Positions 23,801-34,637 of a stretch of DNA of 64,000 nucleotides are shown here, in pieces. The stretch's first letter is position 1. Every line of letters starts with the position of its first letter. The stretch covers positions 16,182,001-16,246,000 of the forward strand of contig OZ234498.1 of the NCBI GenBank assembly GCA_965153455.1. Reading direction: 5' to 3'. Under the pieces are notes generated by a model, which was not told the DNA's origin, made no database searches, and worked only from the letters and a program-made list of their open reading frames with translations. The DNA is from Sphagnum compactum. Lineage: Eukaryota; Bryophyta; Sphagnopsida; Sphagnales. The translations under genes and the position numbers were made by a program.

Positions 23801-24779
23801 TGAGTCATAACAAAATATGTTAACTATTTTAGATTTTAGTTTCTTATATCATGAGCTACAACTTTGTTTTATATGTCCTATACATTACACCTTGTTTACA
23901 TGCGGTAAAAGATTCTTGAAATTTTGAGATTTTGAAACATGCCCAGAATATCTAAAACTTCAAATAACCTTTTTAAATTGTGAGTGCTTTTTAAGTGTGT
24001 TGAGTAGTTCTTTACCACCCAAAAAAGTAATTATAAAAAGGTTTTTATTTTGCAAGTTAAAGGTCCCTTTTATTTAAAAATATATATTTGAAGCTACGCC
24101 TACCCAACTATAATGGTCTTTTGTTCAATACAAATCTTCAAATTGGGCCCATTAGTAATTCAATTTATATTCCTCAACATCCAAACTAATTGTTAAAGAC
24201 AAGTTCTCATGATTAACATGACATTTAAATGAAACCATATAAACATTTGTAAAAAAGTTGTTGTTTTCACCACTATTTGACACAATTTTTGGTTCCTTTG
24301 AACATATTTACACCCAAGTTGCAACATTTGTTTATGTAATTGTTTTTGACAAACATAAATAAAATATTTCTAAAATTATTTATCTTAATTAATAATACGA
24401 TTGATATTGATATTTCAGTTTACATTATAAAATAACTAGTATAATATGTCAACAAACAATCCTACATTCCCACTACATTATATTTTAATTATAATATTTT
24501 ATAATATATTGGTTATTAATGTATGAACAATGCATGTCATAGATAGATACATACATAAAGACATGTACATTATATTTAACATCCTTACATATAATAATTT
24601 TATACATAATCATAATGCAATATATAAATTAATAAAAAAATAATAAGCTTTTTATTTTAAATAAAATTTATTTGATTAATTCAAAAATTTGACCTTAGTG
24701 AATTACCTTAATGAATTGCTTTTTGACAAGAATGATTTAAATTTCACTCGAGGTGAAATGGTGCAAGGGTATGGTGGCT
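20881..24779. other. AT-rich DNA, possibly the gutted interior of the second Harbinger-like element
   Basis: Low-complexity, CpG-poor sequence with no conserved protein. It includes a short TA tract near 23382-23400. If the termini at 20331 and 24957 belong together, this is the replaced or decayed interior of a 4.6-kb element. Alternatively they are independent fragments. Confidence 0.4.
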
Positions 24780-24957
24780 TAGTATGATGTAGTGGAATGG
24801 TTGACTTAGATCACTTTGAAGATTCCACAATGAATTGGGTAGTTGAACTAAACCACACTTTTGAAATAGTGACGACAACTAACTTTAAAAACCCTAACTT
24901 TTGGTGACCACTTATTTTGTAACCTGACTTTTTCAATAATTTACTCACATGTGTGAA
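24780..24957 (+). mobile_element. Right end of a PIF/Harbinger-related element
   Basis: The stretch CCCTAACTTTTGGTGAC...AACCTGACTTTTTCAATAA...ACTCACATGTGTGAA parallels the right terminus at 19951 (CCCTAACTTTTTTAATAAACTACTAACAAGTGTGAA, in pieces). It lies in the same orientation as that terminus, so it could close the element that opens at 20331. Confidence 0.55.
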
Positions 24958-26613
24958 TGAGGCCTTAGAATACTTAGAGTGTTTTTCAAAGGTGTTAGTT
25001 GATTTCATTTTACATTTGCTAATTTTTCTTGTAGGATGTATTAAATTTCATGTGTATATATTTGCAATGCCACTAGAAAAACGAATTATCATTCTCCAAT
25101 TGGCAATATGCCTATATATATATATAATTTTATTAATTTTAAAAAATCAATTTATCCCTATGTTTAGCCAATCATATTTACACAATATATTATGAACTTT
25201 ACTATTGTGTGAGCCCTTATATTGATCATTTACCTTCATTAAGAGGTGGCAATGGTGAGGGGATTAGAGACTGCAGCCAGCAGCTAAGTTGTTTTAAGTT
25301 CTCTTGAGATGAGTAGACTTTGCACATGTGTAGGATTTGGGAGTTAGGTCGAACTTGGAACTAATAAGGAACACCAATTTGAGGTGACAACTGAAGACCT
25401 GGTTGTAGTTTTTTTTTGTTGGTTCTTTCCATCAAGTTTATCTTGGATTCAAATTACTAAACCATAGTCTCTGGTTTCATCATTTCTCATGAATGTGTTT
25501 GGACCTATCTTAAAGGGCACAATTTCTTACCAAAAGTATATGCCCAAATGGAGTTCAGCATACCCCAATTTTAACACTAGGAGCACAACACCCTCATTTG
25601 AACTTCTATTACTATTTAACTTGTCCAAGTTGCAATGTTAATTCTTTTTGCATTCTCACGCTTAAGCTTGAAAAAGTGGACTGAATAAAGTGATGGACCC
25701 TTTAAATTTTACCATCCGAGCCAAGCATTCTGATTGGTTGATTCAAAAGTCTTTTTTTTTTACTAATGTTATTGCTTAACATGGGCATATTTACTAGCTC
25801 AAAGCAGTTTTACACTATTTGATTGTAATATTTTATCCAAAATATAATAAAAAGGCCATTTTACTATTGCTGCTGGGCATGTTCTAAGGAATTCCCACAA
25901 TTGTAATTTATGTATAATGAAATATAAACATATTTTATCAGTAATACAGTTATTGAATTGGTTTCTGATTGACCATATTAGTCCCTACAGTATTCCACAG
26001 TAGTGTTTTATTTTTCAAATTTGCAATGTAGTTGAGGTGGTGATCATCCATAAGCTAATTCAGCCAATTTCGGCTATTAAAAAATGTGAAAAGAAAAAAA
26101 TAAAATATTTGGCTATGTACTTGAATCATGTGTTGAGATTTGGCAATTTTATCAATAAATTATTTATTTTTTCAATTTTGGAAATTTGAAAAGAAATCCA
26201 AAATTTACAGTAGTGTGAACAGGGAAAAGGGCTGCTTCACATGGGAAATAATTTTTATATCCACCAGCTATTATATTATTTTCCAGTGACAAAAACATCT
26301 AAATTAGTTTCTACAAGATGCAAGGGTATTATAATTCTCCAGAAGGGCTGGATACATGGTTTCTTTTTCAATTTTGTGAGGGAAGTGGAACGGCGATCAT
26401 CCACAACAGGATTTAGCCAAATTTGGCTAGAGGTCAAACACAAAAGTAGAATTTTATACTCTCTACATACAAGAACCTGTGCCCTAAGTATGGTGAGTTC
26501 CAATTGTTCATTCCTTGAAATATGGCGACTTTGTGCCATTTATAATTTAAAAAAATCCTTTGGACTCATCACAGCCCCCTTTCTTCTTTCACAAAATGGC
26601 AGAATTTTGCCAC
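24958..26613. other. Intergenic repeat-rich DNA
   Basis: No host gene. Contains two copies of a GATCATCCA...AGCCAA(A)TTTGGCT motif (about 26040 and 26365-26430) that recur inverted at about 48462-48555, and a CAGGGAAAAGGGCTGC sequence at about 26220 resembling the start of the foldback element at 27478. Confidence 0.45.
26276..26539 (-). other. Dispersed-repeat arm with conserved peptide QIW-P--DD--ST-LTKLK
   Basis: The minus strand encodes SSQIWLNPVVDDRRSTSLTKLK. The plus strand at 48477-48560 encodes RQIWFIPLWDDHQSTYLTKLK. Conservation at the peptide level between two diverged copies suggests an old coding repeat, although the underlying DNA also contains the palindrome AGCCAAATTTGGCT, which could explain some similarity. 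The family is not recognised. Confidence 0.35.
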
Positions 26614-26644
26614 AAAGAAAAACCCTGGTGGAATATTAAAGTTA
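26614..26644. repeat. Left target-site duplication of the LINE fragment (31 bp)
   Basis: Identical over 31 bases to 27378-27408. It includes AACCCTGGTGGAATATT. The bases on either side (C at 26613 against A at 27377, A at 26645 against T at 27409) differ, so the repeat ends cleanly. Confidence 0.9.
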
Positions 26645-27311
26645 AAAAGACCCGTTGCCCTATCTCGGCCTCACCCTGCCACCGCGCCACTTCCAGCGTG
26701 TCGTCCAGTTCCGGCTGGGTTTGAAGACATGCCCAGCTGTCCGCTGCCCGAAGTGCTGTCTGCACGTGATGGACCCGTACGGCGACCATGCCGTGACCTG
26801 CAGGCACGGGCCGCACACCATTCGCCGCCACGACCGCATGCCGTACGTGCAGAACATCATCGCCAATGAGGCGGGTCTCAAGTCCCGCCTCGAGAAGACC
26901 GACCTAATCGCCGGCCGCAAGGATCGTCCCGTTGACGTCCTGCTCCCGATGTTTTGCGCCGGCCAGGACGCCTGCCTGGACTCTGTGATTACACACCCAC
27001 TGCAGCCCACCTTCATTGATCGTGCGGCGGGAAAGAGTCTGGTCGCTGCCAAGGCCGCCGCCACCAAAAAGCACTCTGACGACGACGAGAAGTGTCGCCG
27101 CAATGGCCTGCGCTTGATCGCCATGGCCTGGGAGACGTTCGGCGGCTCCGCCCCCGAGACGCGCATCATGATCCGCAAGATCGCCATTCGTCACGCTAAC
27201 AAACACAACCGACCCCGAGGACAGACCATCTACCAAATCAATCAGCGCCTTTCCGTCGCGCTCCAGCGAGGCGTTGGGGAGCAGCTGATTGCATGCGAGT
27301 GCGCCGGCTGA
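26645..27311 (+). pseudogene. C-terminal part of a LINE reverse transcriptase polyprotein, 5' truncated
   Basis: An open frame with no start of its own runs from the insertion boundary to TGA at 27309-27311. It contains LPYLGLTLPPRHFQRVVQ, then the zinc-knuckle-like CPKC..., DPYGDHAVTCRHG...RRHD, followed by LIAGRKDRPVDVLLP and a helical Lys/Ala-rich tail. The GDHA--C-HG--RH motif with a following 'RPxDVLLP' block is the post-RT C-terminal region found in LINE polyproteins of many fungi, algae, protists and animals. The RT palm motifs themselves lie upstream and were lost. The frame is undamaged over 220 codons, so the insertion is fairly young. Confidence 0.8.
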
Positions 27312-27377
27312 ACGCTGGCTTCGTAGCTGACACCAGCGACGATTAGTCAACCTACATCTAAGATCGGGGCGCCAAAA
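26645..27377 (+). mobile_element. 5'-truncated LINE (non-LTR retrotransposon) insertion
   Basis: A 733-bp GC-rich, CpG-dense insert between perfect 31-bp direct repeats. It carries the 3' end of a reverse transcriptase gene, a 60-70 bp 3' UTR and a terminal A7 tract next to the downstream repeat. Truncation at the 5' end, an A-rich 3' end and a long target-site duplication are the signature of target-primed reverse transcription. The base composition contrasts sharply with the AT-rich host sequence. Confidence 0.9.
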
Positions 27378-27408
27378 AAAGAAAAACCCTGGTGGAATAT
27401 TAAAGTTA
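27378..27408. repeat. Right target-site duplication of the LINE fragment (31 bp)
   Basis: Second copy of the 31-bp repeat at 26614-26644, directly after the A-tract of the insert. The boundary within the A-run is ambiguous by up to a few bases. Confidence 0.9.
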
Positions 27409-27477
27409 TCCGTTAAGTCAACATAAGACAACACGGGAACCCCGGTTTCGTCACATAGGGAATGAAATTTCAAAAAA

Positions 27478-27575
27478 CAGGGAAAAAAAGTACATTAGGC
27501 TGCAAAGGGACATGAAACTTAGTTTAGCACCAAATTTGGTGCTAAATTGAGTTCACCCTGTCTTTTTTTTCCCTG
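27478..27575. repeat. Foldback (palindromic) element, copy B
   Basis: Starts CAGGGAAAAAAAG and ends CTTTTTTTTCCCTG. The centre is TTTAGCACCAAATTTGGTGCTAAA, written here as two paired halves TTTAGCACCAAA/TTTGGTGCTAAA. The arms pair with interruptions over about 98 bp. It shares the ATGAAACT(C/T)AGTTTA-CACCAAA core with the element at 8798-8882. Confidence 0.65.
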
Positions 27576-28217
27576 AACGCCTTTAACCAATCACTATTGC
27601 TGCTATGTGTATTGTAGCTATAAATGTTCTTGAGCCTCATGCATTTGATCTTGAGTCTCAATATTTCATACTGTTATTTAATAAAATTTCATGATTTCAC
27701 GGACAACAGCTAGGAGAGGATGAAACATCAAATGAAGGTGCAACTTAGGCCCAATAGGGCATGACTTTATGGATAACTAGTAAATTACCTTCAAATCCAC
27801 CAGCCAATAATTAGTTTCTGTGCAAGAAGATTTTTGAAATAGATCTCGTTAGTGCCCATGGGCATGTGGAATACAAATAGGTATAGGATCGAAATTTTGT
27901 AATTTTATTACATAGCTATGAATATCAATGTTCTTGTTTACACAAATATTTATTCATCTATTTATTTTTCTATGTATAACAATTATGTCACGATCATCTC
28001 TGTACCATGTATTTTAAACACTCACAAATTGTGTCAAAACTTTTGAAAATTAATTGTTTTTCAATTCTTCTCACAAGTTTATTCTATGAAATTTTTCACT
28101 TTTATAACAAAGACTTATTCATCAAATAAAGATGATTCCAAAGGTCCTAAATATCCATTTATATACAAACTAAATAAAAAAGTTACTAAAGTCCTACACA
28201 TCACATCGCTCTTTTCA
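27576..28217. other. AT-rich intergenic DNA, no gene seen
   Basis: No conserved open frame, RNA gene or terminal repeat recognised. Confidence 0.5.
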
Positions 28218-28425
28218 TGTGCAAAGACTTTTTTGTGAGTCACCATTCTTGAGTCATGTAAATTAATTTACACAAAAGATGTTTTTGTGAGTCATCATCT
28301 TTGAACCATGCACATTAATTTGTGCAAAGTTTTTTTTTGTGAATCATCATCTTTAAATTATGCACATTAATATGTGCAAAGTCTTTTACAATGAATTATT
28401 ATGTTACATTCATGTGCATTAATTG
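28218..28425. repeat. Tandem array, four units of about 52 bp
   Basis: Units begin at about 28219, 28271, 28322 and 28374. Each carries (T/C)GTGCAAAG(A/T)-TTTTTGTGA(G/A)TCA then TCTT-GA--CATG(C)ACATTAATT with substitutions. The fourth unit is most diverged. Non-coding minisatellite. Confidence 0.8.
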
Positions 28426-30860
28426 AAACCATGATTAATTGGTGATGATTCACCAAACCATTATTAAACCCCACCATTTAATAAGTTACCAATGTTAATG
28501 CCTAAGTAATTACATAAGTAACAAGCTATTGACTTCAAATTACAGGCACATATGATGTTGTGTAAGAATCAAATGTTGGAGTCCACCCATTAGTAAATTT
28601 TTTTTCCACCAAAAGAAATGTCTAATATTAGTTTTTGTTGGATACCATGGGCACATATTTCACCAACGGTTAACAAATTACATCGAAATCCACCAACTAA
28701 AAATTCCTTTTCTAAATCGTGGCAAAAAGTTTCTGAATTAATTTTTACTAGACCCCATGGTGTGGTGCCATGTTCTGCAATAGTTCAAGATTAAAAGCCA
28801 TCAACCAGAAAATATTTTTTGAATTCGACAACCAAATTTCCTAATTTAGATTGCACCCAACCCCATGGGCATGCACATTAACTTACTCTACAAGACTTGG
28901 ATATTATTTTTAAAACACCAATAGCAATTACACAAGGTTAGGCTATTCTAGGATTAATCCAATGTGTAAGATAATTACCTAAGACGAGTTGTTACTTGGT
29001 GTAAAGCATTGGGAAGCACAAAAACAAATTCCTTTTTTATTCTTGTGATATTTAGCAGGTGCCTATTAAGTATCACAAAAATTAAAAGAAAAAAATATTT
29101 GAGGTTATTTGAAAATTCATTCACAAAAGTGGGGAGTTCATTTTTCAAAATATTTTATGTTTGTTACACTTTATAACATGACTTACAAATATACTAAGAC
29201 TTTTTGCCCATTGTTTTATAAACATGAAATCCACAAATAAGGAAGCAAACATGGAATAACCACAAAACCTTATAAGTTTTCAAGCTTGTTATGGTCACAT
29301 GCCAACCAAAGTCAGCCTCCAATTAAACAAGGTAACAAGTTAAGATTCCAAGCAATGCAAAAAAAATAATCACAACATTTGATTTCAACTACTAATTAGC
29401 ACCTTTCATATCAATACACCAAACAAAATTTGGAATGCTTTGAATATAAAAGCAAAAAAATTGCCTTGCAACACCTCATATGATGTTCAATTGATGTCAT
29501 ATGTTCAACTAATTAACATCATAAAATTGTGAAAGTGAGGATATGGGCTTGAAAGAAAAATCGAAGCACCTTCTTCATGTAGAATAAAGTTTGTTAAACT
29601 CATTAGACATCCTTTAATCTAAAATAGATTCACAATATTTCAACAGGTAGGAATGCAATTCATGTGTGTTGCACTGGACAATAGAGTCTCAACAAGTGTA
29701 ATAAAAAATAAGGGTTTTACATATAATTGCATAGTAAATACTCCAACTTAGGTTTGATGTATGCTTCGTACCATCACTTTCAATAGGAGATTTACATGTG
29801 GCTATCCAAATGATCATGCACATTCTAGTTCTTACATACCCAATTTTCAAGTTACAAGAAATCTGTAATGTTTCAAATGTGCCTTTCACATGGGAACATG
29901 TAATTGAATATCCATGAACAACAAAACTTGAAGTGGTTTTTTCCTTATGACACATATACACAACTAGGATGTATTTTTTCTTCTTTCAACCCACCATCCA
30001 AGCAAGTAACCTTGACAAATTAAATAAAAGGAAAAACACCCACCTAGTTTAGGGGAAAGGTGAAAACAAAAAGACAGGACCAATGTCCAACCAAAAAACA
30101 ACACCCATCAACACAAAAACAAAGATGGAGGCCATAAGGAACAACCTAAATCTTAAACCCTTCATTAGTTGCATGAAGCAAATTTGACAAGGGGATTGGC
30201 ACAAAACTTGAAAAAACATTTAACTTAAAAAAGGTCTCCATAGTTACAATAGTTTGCATCAATATATAAACAATTTAAATTCTCTAAAAAGCCATTGACA
30301 CCCTTTGTTCATAAAATGAATGTAATATTGAAAGAGGAAGGCTTTTAAAACCCTTAATTGACCATGGCATTTTGACACATTTATGAAGAAAGTTGTTAGT
30401 TTGTTGGTGTAACATTATGAAAAAAAAAATGTTTTGCAACTAGCTTTGTTATTAATTTTTGAGTTGTAGAGGACACTTGTAATTCATTGTATTTATATGT
30501 CATGAATGTTAATGAACAAGTTGCATGAATTGCAGAGTTGCATCTCACTGTATATACAATGCAACTCATTGTAACTTTGTCGAAACAACTCATTTTCAAT
30601 TATTATGCAATTCCATTATAACTACACCCATGATGTCATGCTAAAGTCATTGATTGTTATCCATCTATTAAAATTTGACACATGGCATTATGATTTTTTT
30701 TTGATATAATATTTCGAAAAAAATATTGATTTCCAATGTGCATTATGATTGCTAATGATGGTCTGAGATTGTAACATGTGGCACAATTAAAAATTGCCAC
30801 ATGGCATATTAACTATATTTTTGAATAAATAAATAAATATAAATATCTATTTTTAATAGT
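28426..30860. other. AT-rich intergenic DNA
   Basis: No gene seen. A stretch at about 28990-29070 (GATATTTAGCAGGTGCCTATTAAGTATC) resembles the repeats at 42960-43085 and 49733-49845. An imperfect palindrome ATGTGGCACAAT/ATTGCCACAT lies at about 30777-30808. Confidence 0.45.
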
Positions 30861-31016
30861 TAGGTAAGTCGTACATAACCATAGGTAAATAGGTTGGTAG
30901 GTTTTAAGACTTACATACCTATGTATTTACCTAAGACCTACCTACCTACCTACCTACCTACATAGGTAAGTACAAAAATAGGACCTATTTACTTACATAG
31001 GTAGGTAAGTAGGTAG
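30861..31016. repeat. CTAC/GTAG tetranucleotide repeats in inverted arrangement
   Basis: A run of (CTAC)n lies at about 30936-30962. It is flanked on both sides by GTAG-containing tracts (TAGGTAAATAGGTTGGTAGG at 30881 on, and TAGGTAGGTAAGTAGGTAG at 30998 on). The opposite-strand repeats can fold into a long hairpin. Confidence 0.85.
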
Positions 31017-31265
31017 CAAAACATAAGACTAAATGAACTAAATAATAACATGAAATTTTATTTTATGTTTTGTTTTTAGGTTAAATTTTTTTGAGTTCAT
31101 CCCAAAATGACGCTTGTATTTTAATGTGAGAATATAAGAGAACAAACCTTTTTTTTATAGTTTGTAACATGGGATTCAAAGACAAAGAATATGGGTTAAA
31201 TTTTTTTGTTGCAAATTAAGTTGTAATAAAACTCTATTGCAACTATAACATTTAAACATTTAGGG

Positions 31266-31777
31266 CAATCCAAGGGGAGAGTTCCATCGTTTATAGTGTC
31301 CAAACAAAACTTGAACCCTTTTTATTAGCGCCTTTGGGGCATTAAAATTTTTCAAAAACAAAATAAAATTGAGAAATTTATGGCCCCCCAAAGTAGAGGG
31401 GGTGAATAATTCAAAAAATAAACCATTGAACGTTGCAAAGGCCAATTCCCAAACACCTTAAAAAATTCGTGTATGTTGCACTATTGTTATTAGAGTCCAA
31501 AGATGATTTGTAGAACTTCAGGTGACATTCTTATAACATTTTAAATCGTTTAAAATGAATAAAAAATAAGAAAGTTATGAGGTTTAAAAGTAAGAGGGGT
31601 CCAAAGAAAATAAAAAAAAGAAAAAAATATGTTTTGTAAATTAGAAATTTTATTTTTCTTGTTATTTTTTCATTACTCTTTTTCCTTTGCATTTCAAAAA
31701 TGATTTTTAGAGCTTGAGGTAACATTCCCACAACATTTTAAATCATTCAAAATGAAGCACATATGATGAAGATATAA
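31266..31777 (+). repeat. Dispersed repeat, copy 1 (inverted partner at 43791-44305)
   Basis: Aligns over about 510 bp with the reverse complement of 43791-44305. Shared landmarks are ATCCAAGGG, GTGTCCAAAC-AAACTTGAA, CCCCCAAAGT--AGGGGGT, CCAATTCCCAAACACCT, TTAGAGT--AAGATGATTTGTAGAACTTCAGG, and the end AAATGAAGCACATATGATGAAGATATAAA. No intact protein. Class undetermined; probably an old transposon segment. Confidence 0.75.
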
Positions 31778-34614
31778 ATGACCGATGAATATTCATATTT
31801 ATTAAATTATAAATAGTTGTATTACAATCATAACATAGTTAAATTGTAATATTTTAGTAATGGTGCACTAGTGCTCGTACTAATTGTATTAATGCGAATC
31901 ATAATAAAAATTTAATTGCAAATGTATTCCATAATGGGTGATGGAAATGTGGACATGTGGCATGATTGCATGTGTGTACATGTAGCTAGTTCCAACATAG
32001 TTTTTTTTTTAGTGACAAATTTACAACAATTTTAAAATTGTTGTCACATGCAACTCCTTAAAAAATCAAACATGGTTAATTACATATGTATGTACAATGT
32101 GTATAAATTACTCTATAGAAAACCCATTTTTAACTCACTTGCAATTATAATACAACTAACTCATTTTTTGACATGGCAATTTATATATTAATACATTTTA
32201 TTTCTAGAGGGATAGTTGCACATTAATTATATAATGCCCAAAAGATAGTTGTATATGAGTTGTTTTTTGAGTTTTAGTTGCAAGGTAATGTGGTTTTGAT
32301 GAATGTGATTTATCATAGTGTAAGCACTTAAATATATTTATGGTGAGAAAAGAAAACATATCTTTGGGGTGTTGATTATGATATAGTCCATCATTATCTT
32401 GGGTCACAATTGTCATAACCACTACTTGAAAAATGATTATTTGTGTAATTAAATTTGCTTAAGTGGGGACGATGATGATAACATTAGTTTAAATGTGGAC
32501 ACCATCTAAAGTGAGCACAATATCCACCCATCAACATGAATATTAGAAGGAGGGTGATGGGAAAACATGCGAAACATGGAACCCAACATCCTTGGCAATG
32601 GACATAAAGGCATCTTGAATGGCATCATGGGTAGCAATGTATTCCTTCATCAAAATGCCAAAGAAGATGGATTCCCATTGAATATATAGGTTGGTCATAA
32701 ATGCAATGGGCCATGTTGCAAGTTGTAGGATGGAGGAAACCCAACTTAATGTTCAACTTGGAGGAGAAGATATTTGAAACTATACAAAAAAATGGTGATA
32801 TGACTATATGAATGGACATCCAAACTTTTGAACCCAAGCTTGTAGGATTTCAAACAAGCACAATGAGAATAAAAAAACATGTTAGATATGATGATGGAAA
32901 AAAATGTTCATGCAAACTCTCTAAAATGTTCTTTTGAACACATTGATCTACCCTGTTTTCAAAATTGTTTGAATGGAAGGATGTAGGCTTACATTATTAG
33001 AGGAAGAAGGTCACATGCAAACCTTCGGTCTAGAATGGAAGTAAACCTAAATTGCTAGCCTTTATAACTTAAAAAAAGAACAGGCAATAATGTGCAAAAA
33101 TTTGGAGGAATATTGATTGAAGGCATAAGGCCACATTCCCAAATGGGCTGCCAACATAATGATTTTTATGGAAATAAGACTTATTCCTTTTCAAAGATAA
33201 GGAGAAAGGATAACCAACAAACTAGGGGAACCCTTAAACACTCTAACAAGCTTGGACCCAGAAACCTTGATGAAGGTCGAGCCAAAAGAAGCCAACTATC
33301 ATTGAAAGTCGAAGAATGAAGGGAAAGGATGATGAAAATAAGATGGCCTTTGAAAAAAACATCAAGACATGATCCTACAATTCACTTTGACATCCCTTAA
33401 TTTTATGAATGTTTTCACATGGTGCACATTGTCATCCAAAGCATCTTAGAGAAAGGAAGAGGTGAAAAATAGAGAGCCAAATAGAATGTCCAAAACCCTA
33501 ATGCTATTTGAAGGGGTATAAAATTTGATAAGAGGTGAAAACCCAAGATGTAGGCCAAAAGGGGACCAAGTTGCACACTTTATGGGGTTTGACTACTAGG
33601 CCACCAAAATTAATTAAGAGGCAAAATGGTCTTAAAGGCTCAAGGGACAATAAAAACAAGGTTAATGATATGGATGTCATTCGCCACAAAAAGGAACAAT
33701 AAGAAAAAAAAGGTTCATTGATTTGTGCAAGGCACAAAAGTGAACAAGGGCCCAAAAAAAAATCCCATCTCATAAATCTTTTTGACATTTGTTAATGGAG
33801 GAATGGATAATGGTTAGGCATGTTAAAAGGGAGTGATGGCAAAAATAAAGTGAGAATCATATGGCATAAAAAGAATAGATGAAAAGAAAAAATTGGGACA
33901 ATTGACTACATATTACATGACACTTCTAAAATAGGACCATGCGAGAAGTTATGTTGAAAGTGTTTGCAATATTTATTTGCAACATTGTCCATTCAAGGTA
34001 AATGTCAAAGGTCACTTGCATACCATGCACCACTACTTGACACTTTCCTTTAATTGCAATGCATAATTGTTGAGATGATAAGTGAACCAAAAAAATTAGA
34101 GGCAAAAAGCCCTTTTCACCAATTGATCTAAAACCTTGCCTATCGTGATTGGTTAAATACCTTCAAAAGGTTCAGCCAATGTTAATAACATCATGGCACC
34201 AAAGGCCCATACTATGTTCCCAAGAAAACAAATTGTAGCAAACATATGAACATACCAAGAATAGTTTGAAAAGGTTGTTGGTTGAATTTTTAAGGTTGAA
34301 CAAATCTCAAAGTTGCTCAAATATCATGCATAAGGACTTATCCATTGAAAGATGAAACATCTAGATGAATGTTGACCTAAAAGAGTCCAGGAGGAATTTT
34401 AAGTCCATATTTGACTAGAAATCCATCAAGGAGTTCGCACATTGCAAGGATAAATTTGGTGGGGAGGGGAGAGCTTGTAATGCATTGATGGCTTTTAAAA
34501 AGGTTCAGGTCATGGCAACAGTGGCAAGGGCTTTAGTGATGTAAGGCATATTCTCCAACATCTTTCAAGGCTAAACTACTCCAAAAATGATGGAGAGGGG
34601 TGGAAAAATATGTT
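31778..34614. other. Unrecognised CpG-poor DNA, possibly a dead retroelement
   Basis: From about 32500 the plus strand becomes purine-rich and less AT-rich than its surroundings. The minus strand has several 70-94 codon frames rich in Trp, Cys and Phe (for example 32625-32837 and 33504-33788). This looks like a coding sequence degraded by C-to-T deamination, but I could not identify a family. Confidence 0.35.
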
Positions 34615-34637
34615 GGGGGGGGTGGGAGGGGGGTGGG
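34615..34637 (+). other. G-quadruplex-capable G-run
   Basis: Four runs of at least three G separated by single bases (G8 T G3 A G6 T G3) on the plus strand, in a locally G-rich stretch. Confidence 0.8.

Noticed and set aside
26660-27473. Long minus-strand frames (175-189 codons) across the LINE insert
   Set aside because: GC-rich DNA keeps antisense frames open; the plus-strand frame carries the recognisable RT C-terminal motif.
31531-31731. Minus-strand 66-codon Phe-rich frame as a membrane protein
   Set aside because: It lies in the dispersed repeat shared with 43791-44305, where the other copy does not keep the frame.
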